A DNA stretch of 64,000 nucleotides from Desmodesmus armatus. Lineage: Eukaryota; Chlorophyta; Chlorophyceae; Sphaeropleales; Scenedesmaceae. A program made the position numbers and the translations under genes. The stretch covers positions 42,516 to 106,515 of the forward strand of contig VIIQ02000284.1 in assembly GCA_007449985.2 (NCBI GenBank), written 5' to 3'. Under the pieces are notes generated by a model. It was not told the DNA's origin. It searched no databases and worked only from the letters and a program-made list of their open reading frames with translations. This document shows, in pieces, positions 1 to 12,147 of this stretch (positions within the stretch are counted from its first letter, which is position 1; the number at the start of each line of letters is the position of its first letter).

Positions 1-3000
1 GCCAAGGGGAAGACTCACCAACACAGTAGAGACGTCGGAGGGATGCAGATGAACGGGCGGGTAACACCAAGTGTGTCAGACCACCGACCCGTGACACATG
101 CATTGAACGGCAACGAACAACTGCCCAAACTCACCACAAGGCATAGGCACGTACAAAGGACGCATGGAGCTGTTCGGCACGCACTGGCCTCCAGGTACAG
201 CTATCGAAACCCGCATGAAAGCAAAGGAAAGATGAATGCCTAGCCTTCTGCAAAATACAGTCCACCAACACCTACCACACCTTCGACCAACCAACAGCAT
301 CGATATCTGCTCAGCTGTCACAACACGACAAGGACACTTGCTCAGCACCAAGACCTTTGCGCCAACTGACAGCGCAACTGACCTCATCACAGATGGCGTA
401 CGCACAAAGATATCGCCACCATGTCCTGACACACTGTCACCGCTGCTGCTGCTTACACGTCAGTGCATAGCAGTCACGCAAGACAGTCATCGTCTTCTCC
501 AGAAATCTGACCACCCAAAAAGGCAGTGAGACTGTTCACAAACAGGCACTGGCCAGAAACCATCAACTGGCAACCTTGCACAAGCACACAACATCTCAGA
601 AGACACACTGGCTTGCACTGCATGTACTACAACCTTTGCAGCCTGCATACCACTCAAGGCTGCAACAAGCCACGAAATTGTCACCATCGTGCAACCTGCA
701 GAAGCACACATCCAAAATTCACAGCGCCAGCACACAAACGCCAACAGGGCTGTGCAGTTGCGTAACTCCCTGTCGCAAGAGCGATGCTACTGCTCGTTGA
801 TGCCACTCACGCGATCCAGCGACTCGCGCCAGCCAAGCCAAAGTGCGATCGACACACGACAAGTACAACCATCAACCCTGCAAGAATGCTGGGAAAATCG
901 TCAAGTATCCAACACACACAACGTGAAACTCACTGCGCAAAACGCGGATGGCGACACTTGCGTTGCTTAGCGGACAAGCGGCAGGGCGCTAGGCCAACAC
1001 GCCGCACTGTCACACAAGACGACAAAACGCCGATACAAACCCCTAGTACTTGCAAGAGTGCGACACACTTGCACAGCACAGCCACGAACACAAGCTCGTA
1101 CACCAGCACCCAAGAACTGCAAAGCACTCAGTAGGAGGCAGATGTCGCTCTGCAGCACACAACTTGACAACCAAACTGAGTGTACCTGTGCTCATGACAC
1201 ACACCAGCAACAAAGCAGAACAAAACCACACACCCAAACTGCTTGCCAACTTTGAACACACCACTGCGCGCACCACGTCAACATGCAATCTGAGACTGCA
1301 TAGGGTAGCTCAAGCACGCGACAATGCCTCATCGGCAATGCTTCAAAGAGCTCCTTCAAGGCAGATGCCTTTACCAACTGCGCCAACATGCACAACACAC
1401 CGGCCACCACTTCGAAAGACAGGCTGACATGTGACCACAGCCCAACGCTTTCAGGACCAGAAAACGACAAGCCATACTACCGTGGAACACATTGGCACTC
1501 TAGCCCACTGCAACAGTCAGCGTGTGCACAATGCCTGAACATGCAGCACGCCACTGATGCACATCAGCCAGATAAACTCACAGTGTACACCCGGCCGTTG
1601 ACTGCTGTCCGTCAGGACTCCTGCAACACTGAAGCTTCTTGACACATAAGCTAGCATCACAGCTTGCTTCACGTGCACAACCACGGAGTACACTTCCACA
1701 CTGCAGCCAAACGCAGCCACAAGACTGCCAAACACAAATCCCCTCCCTGTGTCTACACACGTCAGCACACTGAAGGCATGTCAAGTAACCAAGCAAAAGG
1801 GCTTCAACCACACATGTAGCTGAACTCTGTCCTCTACACACTGAGCCTGCTGGGATCGCCACAGCAGTAAGCATACACAACTTTGACTACCATGCAGCCG
1901 ACACAGCCATGCTTGCAGGCGGTGTATTGCTTCTCAGCAAGAGGGCTCCAGCTGTCCTGCTTTGACTTCAACGGCCACGATGCAATGGCACTGACAACCT
2001 CACAACCAAAACACCACAGAATTCTGGTCTCTGAATCACACATACAGCATCACAATGCTGCCACGGCTTACAGGCACACCGATGCAGCCTTCATCACACA
2101 CTGAAACTGACAACATCAGCACACAACAGCACCCATGCCAATGACAACCAGCGCTCTGAACAACTCCCACAGAGCTTCTGCTTCAGAACACAAAACGCAC
2201 TTCATTGGTCGTAACAGACACACCATGGATAGGGCTTCTTCACAAACACCACCCCTGCACCAACAAGACTTTCACGGTGCAGATGCCTCTGTGCCACATA
2301 CTGGAGTGCACACACGAACTTGGGGGTCACCCACAAAGTAAGTAGCACTACCACAGCATGAGCAACCTTGTCACATGCTCAGGGCCAAATGCCACACAAG
2401 CATGGACCTCTGACTCAGTGCAACCACGCAGGTCAGCAGAATAACACACAGACAACCAGGCGGTACCTCCACCACACCGGGATTCAACCAATGCCCGCCG
2501 ATATAGACCGTAAAGGCGTTGAGGAGGGTGCGTGCACATATTGCAGCCATGACAAGAGAAACACCTGGGGCCAGCAGGTGAGCTCTCTCACTCACAACGA
2601 GTCATGCGCTGTGTGCCATGAACGGGCCCATGCACTGGAAAATCTGGTGCTTGCTGAAACAAAGCACTCCGCAATGCAACCCAATATCTTGACACATGCG
2701 CCAGCGACTAACGAGGGTATGCATGCGAGCCTCATACACCAGGCGCGACCTGATGCTACTGCGGATTGACACACGGCTCTTGAGCTTGCGGGGGACTAGC
2801 CTACACCACAACGAGCCACCACTGGAACACCACAGCACCACCACAAGGACAACTAGGGAGGCAGAACTGTACGTCGCTCACGCAACTCCACCTAGTGTCT
2901 CACCCAAACATCAGGGACTGTGCATTTCACACCCAGCGCCCTGTGTGCTGTGTTCCTCTCCCATGTCAGAGCAAGGCATTCTTCAAAACACACAACTCAC

Positions 3001-4447
3001 ACACTGAACACACCAACATCCAAGCATACCAGCAAATGCTGACCACCGTCACAAGGGACACACCACACTGAGCACCATACTGCTGCTTGCACCAGCGACA
3101 CAACCGCACAAGCTTTCTGCGCACCGGTAGTGCAGGTCCAGCGCCTCACACTACAGCAACCAAGCAGCACACATCTTGCGCAGAACAGAACAGCACAGCA
3201 CAGCACAACATAGCAAAACACACCACAAGTGAGTCCAAACCACTGCATGTGACGCTGCGCTGCACTCATGTAGCTTGCATGCGCAGCTGCAAAACGCACG
3301 AGCCTGCTGCTGTCGTGCTCATAGCACAAACACCCTACCACAGGAACAAGAAGAACAAGGGAGCATGGATCTGACAGCTGACAAACCACTGGCTGACAAG
3401 CCCAGTAGCTGCCTTTCAAAACACTGTCAGGAGGGCTGGAGCACAAGCCAGCCCAGACATAAGCCTTCAGGCAAGGCAAGGCTCAACAGCAGGTGACACT
3501 ACAACCTGGGGCAGAACCTGACATAACACACAGACACACAACTGCGTGGCAGGGGAAGACACCTCACTGCTTCATGTGCAAGAATACTGCCTACACCCAG
3601 GAGGGGAAATGCTCAATCTACACTGGAGAGTCTCATGGAAGGTAGAGGCATGCAGCAAAACCATTCCGACAGCAGTTCACTGAAACTGTGCTTGCTGATA
3701 CTGCTCCTGGCAGTTACTGTCTCCGTCTCTCCACTGCAGCTCCAAGCACGCGCAGCACTTCAGAAACGCGCTGCTTATAACACATACAGACGCTTTGTCC
3801 TCCTTACTTGTCCCATCGGTCAGTCGAGCATTGCTGTCCTCCAGAAACGGTACTGCTGTCCCACACCAGCAGCTTGTTCGTCGTTTGCCAGCAGGGGAAA
3901 CTGCCTAGCAAACACCCGTCGTTCGCCCATAGAAGAGCAAACGAATGCCATGTCTCCGCTACCACTGAACTGTTTAGCCCCTCGATCTCTGGAGAACAGG
4001 CTGGACAGGCTGTGTCCTGATGGATTCTGCGTGATAGGAAGCGTGAGCCTTTCATGATAGGCACAGGAGTCGACGAGGGGACTGAAAGATTAGACTAAAC
4101 TGGCATAGGCCTTGAGAAGTCTGTCCTGCCTCAACTCAAGCCATACTCTGTAGAGGGAAGCTTCATGGATGGATCATGTACTGTGACTTACAAAAGGAAG
4201 CATGACTGACCAAGCCAATCCACTAAGGACGACAAAGGTGACCAGCACCAGACGGCGCCAGCCTTTGATGAGCTTCACAGAGTTGACCCACATAACTGTC
4301 ACACTCTGTCCCAAGGATGACAACTGACTGACCCACATCATCAACACGCCAGAATGCTCCCAAGATACTCACCAACATGATAACTACTCAACACAGGAGA
4401 AGATGCTCTCCCAACAGAGCCTCTCCCAAGCCGCCTTGATCACTACA
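1..4447 (-). mobile_element. LTR retrotransposon, copy 1 (non-autonomous, runs off left edge)
   Basis: This copy matches the element at 13971-22763 in inverted orientation, apart from the CACTA insertion there. Read on the minus strand it starts with a 482-bp LTR (3966-4447), then a TGG-type primer binding site, then about 4 kb of interior that continues to base 1. By comparison with copy 2 only about 70 bp of interior and the 3' LTR are missing outside the window. The interior is strongly strand-biased (CA-rich, G-poor on the plus strand). I see no long open frame and no recognisable gag, protease, reverse transcriptase or integrase motif, so it was probably mobilised in trans. Small open frames shared by both copies, such as the 86-codon frame at 3804-4064, lie in LTR and leader and are not supported as genes. 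Confidence 0.8.
3966..4447 (-). repeat. 5' LTR of copy 1
   Basis: On the minus strand it begins TGTAGTGATC and ends CTAAACAGTTCA, the usual TG...CA termini. It is nearly identical to the 480-bp LTRs at 13971-14450 and 22284-22763. The sequence outside it (GCTGTCCTCC from 4448) belongs to the 3' flank of the formin duplicate, which fixes the boundary. Confidence 0.85.
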
Positions 4448-4614
4448 GCTGTCCTCCACTTCTCTGAAGTGTATTTATGTACACAGTCAAGCCACCCATG
4501 TGCACAGTCAAACTGCAAGCCAGAAGAGACCTATGATTCCCTAGTATGCTGCTTAGGTCAGACCACAGCATGTGCACACATGGCAGCCCAATCACAGCAT
4601 GGAGTCTAGGGGTT
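4448..4614 (-). repeat. Formin 3'-flank repeat, copy 1
   Basis: The segment is homologous in inverted orientation to about 45230-45400, downstream of the intact formin, and to about 35670-35830 upstream of it. The shared core contains GTACACAGTCAAGCCAC and CAAACTGCAAGCCAGA. It shows that the inverted formin duplication includes 3' flanking DNA. No coding capacity is seen. Confidence 0.7.
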
Positions 4615-6359
4615 CTCAACAACCCACTGCTCCTGCTGCTGCACAGCAGCATAGCAGAAGCCGTTCCATTCACTGCCCCCACTGCTGCTGCCGCTCCCCA
4701 CTTTTGTTGCCAACTGCTGCTCCGCATGCGTGCACGAAACCACACGGCCCACCACTCAAGCACCCTTGCTACAGCTGTTACAGCTGCTGCACACTCCACC
4801 ACTGGGAGCGCCCTTGCTGCCGTTACTGCAGCCACTGCTGTTGCAACAACTGTTCCTGAAGCGTGCAAGAGAAACCACACCGCCCACCCCTCCATCAACC
4901 TTGCTGCACCCTGCTACACAGCTCTCGCAGGGGGCGCACTTGCTTCCGCTGCTGCTGGCGCAGCCACCAGCGCTGCAGGCGCCACACCAGCGAGGCTGTA
5001 GCTACTGCCGGTGCTGCTGCTATCACCTTGCTACAGCTGCCTGTCCAGCTGCTACACAGCACCCCCAGCAGGGGGTGCACTTGCTGCCACTGCTGCTGCC
5101 ACACTTGCAGGCGCCACCCCAGCAGGGCTGTAGCCACTGCCTGTGCTGCTGCGTGCTGACACCTGTTCACCCCCAGACACCACACTGAGACTGGAACCCC
5201 AGATGCCTGCAAGCATGTCGTTGTGCCAGAACGTCACCGGCAGCGTCAGGTCGCCCGGCTGCTGCTGCTGCTGGCGCCCCTGCTGCTCAGGTGCCACCCC
5301 TCCCTGTGCTGCTGCTGCTTCTGATGGTGGTAGTAAGGCTGACTCATTCCCGGATGCCAGCAACAGCAGCCCTTGACCTGCATCCCCACTGCTGCTTGGC
5401 ACCTGCAGCTGCTGCGCCCCACCTATGTCCCCACTGCTGCTGTTCGGCTGCAGCTGATGCGCACAGCCTGACAGGTGAGCGGCACTGTCCCCCTCCTCTG
5501 TGCCAACACAGCAGCAGCTGCCTGCCTCCGACCCGTCACCCCCCTCTCCCTCTGGCTCCGCTTTCCTACGCAGCTGCCGCACCCCCTCCCCATCGGAGTG
5601 TGGTGCCACCTCCCCCTCCCCGTCCTCATCCGAGTGTGAACAGGACCCTTCACAGGACCCTCCAAAGTTCAGGCTGCGTGCCACCCCAATGACCCAGCTG
5701 TTGGTCCTCGTGAGTCGCGACAGCTGCTCATGCTGCTCGTCACACCCCCTGCCGTGCCGCTGCTGCCGCTGCTGCTGCTGGCCCTCACCACTGCTGCTGG
5801 CGCCCCCTCAGTATCATACACCCCCTCAAGCTGCTGCAGCTCCCCATCTCCCCCCTCTGCAAACGGATCCTGCTGGAACAGCCCTGTTCGTACTGATCAC
5901 AGTAGCTGTCATGGTACAGCCCCTCCTCATAATCTTCACCGTCGTCCCCGAGCTGCAGGAACTGCCCCTCCTCCCCTGCCTCTGCTGCTGCAGCTGCTGC
6001 TGCCTCGTCCTCCTCCTCCTCCCGCCGCTGCCTCTCCTCGTCAAACTGACCAAGCACCGCATTCACCTGCACCAAACAAAAGGGCACAGAATAAGCACAC
6101 ATCAGGCAACCCAAGAGTGACCATATGACCACAATAAGCACACATCAGGCAACCCAAGAGTGACCATACGACCAACACGAAAAAATTGCGCAGAGAGATA
6201 CAGTCAAGCAGCTCGGCTGCAAGTAGGGGTGTTGTGCAAGCCACCCAGAGGGCCACCACTCTCCCGCATACGCCCATACAACTGCCCTATCGCCTTGCAA
6301 CCTCGAGCACAAACACACGAAGGTCTCACTCCTAGAGCCGCTCCGTTTTCCCTGCCATG

Positions 6360-7045
6360 CCTCAATACCACACGCACCTTTGCCAGGCGGACGCTGTCTT
6401 TCTCTGCCCCCCTCTGTGCGTCCAACCCCAGAACCCCCCCCCCCCCCCGTCTCCTGCAACACAACACACGCACCTTTGCCAGGCGGGCGCCGTCCTTCTT
6501 TGCTGCCTCAACCGCCTCCAACAGGTCGTGGAATAGCACCACCCAAAAAGCCACCTTACACAAATATGCACCCCGCCCCCCTCCTTCAACACACACACAC
6601 ACCTTTGCCATGCAAGCACTGTCTTTTCTTGCGTCTTCTATGCCCTTCTGCAGAGAGCACCCGCAGAAACGGCGTTACCCCCTCCCCTCCCCCGTCTCCC
6701 TCAACAATACCACACACGCACCTTTGCCAGGCGTGCGCCGTCCTTCTTTGCCGCCTCAATGGCCTCCAACAGGTCGTGGAAGTGCATGATGATGCACCCA
6801 CAAATGCACCCCCCGCCAAACCCTCTCCCTACCCAACACCACACGCACCTTCGCTAGGCGGGCGCCATCATTCTTTGCAGCAAGCTGTGCGCCCAACCCC
6901 AGAGAGCACGCCACAAAGACGGACCTGCCCACACATTTGCGCCCCCTCCCCCCCCCCCCACACCAAACACACCTTTGCCAGTCGGGCGCCGTCCTTCTTT
7001 GCTGCCTCAATGGACTCCAGCAGGTCGTGGAAGTGCATGATGAAC
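6360..7045 (-). repeat. Tandem pseudo-exons of formin exon 9 (inverted copy)
   Basis: The 3' end of exon 9 (HDLLEAIEAAKKDGARLAK plus the donor) recurs about six times, near 6372-6400, 6466-6532, 6601-6650, 6720-6790, 6850-6900 and 6971-7045. The copies are separated by 60-80 bp of C-tract and CACACA intron sequence. Each keeps the splice-donor side, and some differ at a few positions. The intact formin has three such extra copies. Confidence 0.8.
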
Positions 7046-8403
7046 GCGGCCGGCTGCTCTTACCAGCGGCCACTCACATCCTCACAGAAGAACTCCGCAG
7101 TCCACTTGAACTGCTGAATCACACCATCCATCTTGGCCTGCAGAACGGGGCAGATCAAACAGGTACGGCACAGAGTACATCACAACATGTATGTATACCA
7201 TGGTACACACAGCAATCTTCTCTGTGACTTCAAGGTTGTCGGGGTGGGGGGGGGCACCCTGCGCCAGCTACCGACAATCTACAGTACAACAAATCACAGG
7301 GGAAAAGCACATTTAAGTACAGTGCAACACGCTTCAGTCCAGTGCCGTACAGCGCAGCACAGCATAGCATGGCATAGCATAGCATAGCATAGCACAGAAC
7401 AGTGCAGCTGTTTGTGATAGAGCCCATACAGGAGAAGTATGCAGTGGAGTACCTTCTTCACATGTGCACCCCCTCCCCCCTCTATGCTCCATGCCCACCT
7501 GCATGCGCTCGATTGTTGCGCCCCTGCTGGCCAGCAGTGCCGTCAGCCGCTCAATGTACACCACCTGCTCAGCATTGTCAGCATCAGCCGCCTCCGCTGC
7601 TGCTGCTGCTGCTGCTGCATTAGGACTGCTCACTGCACCTGTCGATGGCGCTGCTGCTGCTGCAGCATGTGACCCACTGGGAGCACCAGCAGCAGCAGGA
7701 GTACTCACTGCACCTTTTGCTGCCGGGGTGCTGCCGGCCGATGCCTGCGACCACATCACCAGGAGCTGGAGGGCTGCTGCTGCTGCTGCCTGCTGCTGCT
7801 GCTGCGTGGGACTGCTGCTGTCCGGCTGGTGAGCTGTGTTTGTGGTGCTTGTGGTGCTCCCCTGCTTTCTTGAGGTCTGCGGTGATGCGCGTGTGCATGT
7901 CACGCAACCCACGCACACGCGTCAGCACTACAGTATGAGGGGCGGCATCCAGGGCGGGGCCGAGGGTGGGAGGGACAGAAGCAGAGTGAATGACACAGCA
8001 ACTTTATGCTTGTGCAAGTGTGTTGTGGGTGGAAGATGCGCTTGTGCATGTCACACAGCCCACGCACACGCGGCAATACTCCGTAGGAGCCCGGGGGGGG
8101 GGTACCGGGAGTGGGGTTGATCAAACACAGAGGTAGCTTGCTTGGGAAGGGGTGCTGGACGCATTGATGCGCTTGTGCATTTCACTCCACCTTCCGCACA
8201 AACACCCCCCCCCCCCCATCCCTGAGCTAACCTGTGCGACAAATGCCGCGCTTGGTGGCGGCCTTGAGAGAGCCTCCCGGCTCTGCGTCCAGCCCTGCCA
8301 ACGCCACTAAGGACCCATACTCGCCCCCCTCCCCTTCCACCAGTACTTGCTTTTCTTTGACTAGCCGGCAGCAAGGCTAGTGCTATTGCCCTATCCCCAT
8401 CTT

Positions 8404-8564
8404 GTCCACTTCAAAGGCATAAGCTATCTGCTCTGGGTTCTGGCATTAGCTCTCGCCTTGCCAAAGGCTAGGCGAGGCAAAGCCAGGTGGCTCTCGCCTT
8501 GCCATAGGCTAGGCCAGGCTTCGCAAGACAGCCCTTTCAAGCAGATAGCCCAGAGCCCATTGTG
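8404..8564. repeat. Short inverted/direct repeat inside the formin pseudogene
   Basis: GCTATCTGCT near 8404 faces its complement near 8546. Between them GCTCTCGCCTTGCC occurs twice about 40 bp apart (near 8450 and 8490). The intact formin lacks it at the corresponding place, so it may be a small insertion. No target duplication could be confirmed. Confidence 0.4.
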
Positions 8565-8589
8565 AACCCATGATAATTCACGCGTACCC

Positions 8590-9400
8590 CACTCCTGGAC
8601 TGACCTGTGTCGAAGGTGCCGCGCTTTGTGACTGCCTTGAATGCCTCCCGTTCCACGTCCAGCTTTTCCAGAACCACTGGCAATTCCCCCCCCCCCCCCC
8701 CCCCCCCCAAAACACTACCACACACAGTGCTCTCCCCACCACTCCCCCCCCCCCCTCGCCCCGTCGCATACCAACCTGTGTCAAAGGTGCCGCGCTTTGT
8801 GACTGCCTTGAATGCCTCCCTCTCTGTGTCCAGGCCTTTCCAGCACCCAGGGCATGGCCTTGGTGAGGTGGGCCACAATGTAGTGCAGCAGGTTGAGGTC
8901 TGTGGCACCAACCATGCGCGTCAACTGCATTGGTCATGAGCAGTGAGGCAGCAGCAGCAGCAGCTTAAGGTTGAGGGGTTACTGAGCATGTTCAATTATA
9001 TCATCACAGTCTCTGTGGGTGTTTTTGGGGGGGGGGGCAGTTGTTGTGAGTTTTCTGGTGAGCCACAATGTAGTGCAGCAGGTTGAGCTCAGTGGCACCC
9101 ACCATGCGCGTCGACTGCAGTGGGCATGGGGGCAGGCAGGGGCAGCAGCGGCGTGAGAGGGCTTCTCAGCATTCCTTAGATGATCACAGTCTGTGTGGGA
9201 AGGGGGCAAGGGTTTGGCAAACACCCTTGTAGGGCTTCACAGTACACCCCCCCCAACCCTAGACTAGCCATAGGATCCAGCGAGTTGGGGTGTTGGGGTT
9301 GTGGGTAGAAGGTAGGCCTGTTCCAAAGGTGCCGCGCTGGGTGACTGCCGATGCCTCAAAGGCCTCCATGGAGGCCAGAGTTGCGTCCACCCCCTGACCC
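8590..9400 (-). repeat. Partial copies of formin exon 7 (inverted copy)
   Basis: Besides the main exon 7 copy at about 8780-8925, its 3' part (EAFKAVTKRGTFDT) recurs at about 8605-8672. Its 5' part (TRMVGATDLNLLHYIVAH) recurs at about 9058-9117, and a further 3' remnant lies near 9318-9370. They are separated by C-tracts and are remnants of exon-plus-intron duplication. Confidence 0.7.
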
Positions 9401-9511
9401 CACACCCCCACCCCGCCTCACCCCATGGGCCCAAAGTGATTGCCTGCCCCAAATGGCCTGGCCCAAACAACCAAATTGTCGACATCTATACTCATGCGCC
9501 CCCACACCCCC

Positions 9512-10092
9512 ACACCTGCAGGCGGTTGAGGCTCTCCAGCTTCAATCCCTCCACAGCAGCCCCAGCCACCGCTGATGCGTTCATGGTGTTGCCACGTCTC
9601 TCAAGCGCCAGCAGGGTCATGCTGCGCCCCATTCGATCCTGCCTGCCCTCACACAACCATACCCATGAAACACACGCGCACCCCCCCCCCCCCACACACA
9701 CACACACCTGCAGGCGGTTGAGGCTCTCCAGCTTCAATCCCTCCACAGCAGCCCCAGCCACCGCTGATGCGTTCATGGTGTTGCCACGTCTCTCAAGGGC
9801 CGGCAGGGGCTTGCTGCACCCCATTCAATCCTGCCTGCCCTCACACAACCATACCCATGAAACACACGCGCACCCCCCCCCACACACACACACCTGCAGG
9901 CGGTTGAGGCTCTCGAGCTTCAATCCCTCCACTGCAGCCCCAGCCACCGCTGATGCGTTCATGGTGTTGGCCACGTCCCGCACAAAGGCCAGCAGGTACT
10001 GCAGCTGGCCACAGGTGCGGAAGGACTCCAGGCAGGAGGATAGGTCTGACACAAAATCATCAACCTGGGTGGTCACAGCCTCGATGTCGTAC
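9512..10092 (-). repeat. Three copies of formin exon 6 3' part (inverted copy)
   Basis: The segment encoding TMNASAVAGAAVEGLKLESLNRLQ plus its GTGTGTG donor appears near 9517-9595, 9711-9795 and 9894-9975. The third belongs to the full-length 199-nt exon. The upstream copies carry the same donor and a similar CA/C-rich intron start, so exon end and intron were copied together. Confidence 0.8.
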
Positions 10093-11380
10093 CTCCAGGG
10101 GGGGGCAAGGACGGGGATTAGCAATGGGGTGGAGCGGGAAGGCGGAGGAAGGGGTTGCAAGCACGCGTGCGTGCGTGTGCTGGCAGGGCGGGGGGGGGGG
10201 GGTGCAGGCGTGTGTGGTGCTTGCGCAGGATGCCACCCACATTTGTATCCTGGCTGTTTGAGAGCTGCAGGAGACTGATCTGCTGGTACACGTGCCTTCA
10301 CTCACATGAACCAAATGCATCTTGGCGCAGTAGCAGCAGCCGCAGCAGCAGCATCAACCCGGCCGCAAGTGACTGCTGGCTGTGCAACTCAGGCCCAGCC
10401 TCTTGCACGCAACAATCTAACCCCCCTGCGCGCGTCAAGTCCGCCCATGTCAACCCTCACCTGAACTCGCAGGCCCTCATCTTTGCCATTAGCATCTTCA
10501 CACCTCCCAACGCCTCAAACGCAGCCTCAACCACACCCAGCCGCAGCGCAGCAGCAGCAACACCACCACCAGCACCGCCACCAGACCCCTCGCTCAACGC
10601 ACTGCCCAGGCTTTCGCTGCTGCCACGGTCACTGCTGCGCTCACGCCTGCCACTACTGCCACAGCCGCCGCCGGCAACAGCCGTCCCATTGCTGCCACTG
10701 CTGGCGGCGGCGGCTGCTGTGGCAGCAGTGGCGGCCTGCTTGGCTGCGTGCTCTTTGAGGGCTTTGGTCTTAGCGGCAGCAATTTGGCTGAGCTCATCAG
10801 GCTTGGGTAGCATGCTGCGGATCTGTGGCAGGTCGCTTTGCTGCAGGGAGCAACAACAGCACACAGGAGCAACAGCACAACGGGCGGAAAGGCTGTCAGG
10901 GTTGGGGTTGACATTAAAATCAACCTCTGTGAAAAAGGAGGAAATGACAAGGCTGAGAGTCAACAAGTGCGCTGTCGTGCAGCCCTGCACGGCAGCAGGA
11001 ATTTGTTATCTCCAAGTTCGGTGCCAAGAGTTTAGCAGTCCATTTTGGACCCCAGGCCTTCAGCCCTCTTTGAATTACCCCTGCCCCTTGACGCACATGT
11101 GCAGTGTGCCTCCTTCCTCCTGGGGTGCCAGGAATGGAGTCCTAAATTCAAACCAGGGTACACTGTTGATGCCTTCATACGCTCTCCTTTTTGACTAAAT
11201 GTCAACCACTTTCCGCTACCAGGGGCAACCCTGTCCACCTACCTCAACCAACACAGATGCACTCAACCGTGATTTTGCCTGGTTTGACTGTCCTAGTAGG
11301 ACAGATGCTAGTGAGCAGGCATGAATACATGCACTGCCTCTGCATGGCGACCTCACCTTGAGTTTGTCTGTGTCGATCCG

Positions 11381-11770
11381 GTTGCCCCACCTATGTTTCC
11401 ACTGCCGCTGTTTGGCTGCTGCTTCTGTGCAGAGTCTGAGAGGTCAATGGCGCTGTCCCCCTCCTCTGTGCCCACACAACAGCAGCTGCATGCCTCCGAC
11501 ACGCTGGCCCCCTCCGCCTGTAGTGCCCCCACCCCCACCCCAGCACCCTCCGCCTCCCCACCACCCTCCTCACCGGAGTGTGGTGCCCCCTGCCCCTCCC
11601 CTTCATCTGAGTGTGACCCTCCACATGACCATCCACATGACCCTCCAAAGTTCAGGCTGCGTGCCACGCCAATGACCCAGCTGTTGGTCCAGCTGCTCGT
11701 GCTGCTCCTCACACCCCCTGCCGTGCTGCTGCTACTGCTGGTCGTCACCACTGCTGCTCCCCCCCTCCGC
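11381..11770 (-). pseudogene. Second formin C-terminal fragment, fused to the first copy
   Basis: The minus strand encodes NSWVIGVARSLNFGGS, GSHSDEGEGQGAPHS and CCCVGTEEGDSA. These match the last exon of the intact formin (about 44195-44440) and the first duplicate (about 5420-5690). At 11380/11381 this last-exon sequence (...SGNIGGA) joins directly to the middle of exon 4 (RIDTDKLK) of the neighbouring copy. The junction implies that truncated formin copies were once arranged head-to-tail. Only about 130 codons remain and there is no start. Confidence 0.8.
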
Positions 11771-11869
11771 CGGGATCACTACGCCCCCGGCGGCATGTTG
11801 CGGTCCACCATGCATCTGATGCTGTCAACATACTAGCTTTTGTGTAGACAGTGTAACGGCGTTCACCGC

Positions 11870-12147
11870 ACGACATATCGACCACACATGCTAACATGCT
11901 TTGTGTAAGAATCAGCCATGCTCCCTGAGCACACCACACCATTGACCACAAATGGATGCAACAACATATTGACCACACACAACAACATGTTAGCCATGTC
12001 CATTGACCACAGATTGACCACACATGTCACATACTATAACATGCAAGTTGCAACGGCATGGCATGCCCTTGCCCCGGCACAACATATTGACCACACCGTA
12101 TTGCTGTACCAGCCGGGTCACTCATTGTGTCAGTATTGACCACACAA
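11870..12147. repeat. ATTGACCACAC motif cluster A
   Basis: About seven copies of ATTGACCACA(C/A), one with ATCGACC, occur at irregular spacing near 11876, 11941, 11968, 12002, 12011, 12084 and 12137. They lie downstream of the sushi-repeat exons of locus A. A homologous cluster sits at the same place in locus B (28290-28720). Function unknown. Confidence 0.6.

Larger units (their letters stand above)
4615..11380 (-). pseudogene. Inverted partial duplicate of the formin gene, degenerate
   Basis: Most of the exons match the intact formin at 36654-44942. The exon 5 equivalent is 10461-10840 (QSDLPQIRSMLPKP to CEFR, with about 17 extra codons). Exon 6 is 9894-10092, the same 199-nt length as its parent. 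Exon 7 lies at about 8780-8925, exon 8 at about 7500-7930, exon 9 at about 6972-7138 and the C-terminal exon below 6066. Only the end of exon 4 (RIDTDKLK, 11354-11380) is present, so FH1 and the FH2 lasso are missing. Defects relative to the parent: TAA for a Lys codon in exon 9 (7060-7062), an extra base in exon 7 near 8833-8839, an extra base in exon 8 near 7730, and further shifts in the last exon. It cannot encode an FH2 domain. Flanking homology continues to 4448. Confidence 0.85.

Noticed and set aside
43..3479. Many 60-160 codon frames in the CA-rich region, mirrored at 14.4-17.5 kb and 21.5-22.3 kb
   Set aside because: They lie in the LTR-element interior, are Thr/His/Gln or Cys/Val-rich through base composition, and are not conserved in frame between copies.
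4441..4446. Helitron 3' end
   Set aside because: The end reads CACTAC, not CTRR, has no terminal hairpin, and the structure is explained by an LTR.
5291..6128. Plus-strand Pro/Cys/Leu-rich frames over the formin duplicate
   Set aside because: Antisense shadows of the minus-strand formin C-terminal exon, whose sequence matches the intact gene.
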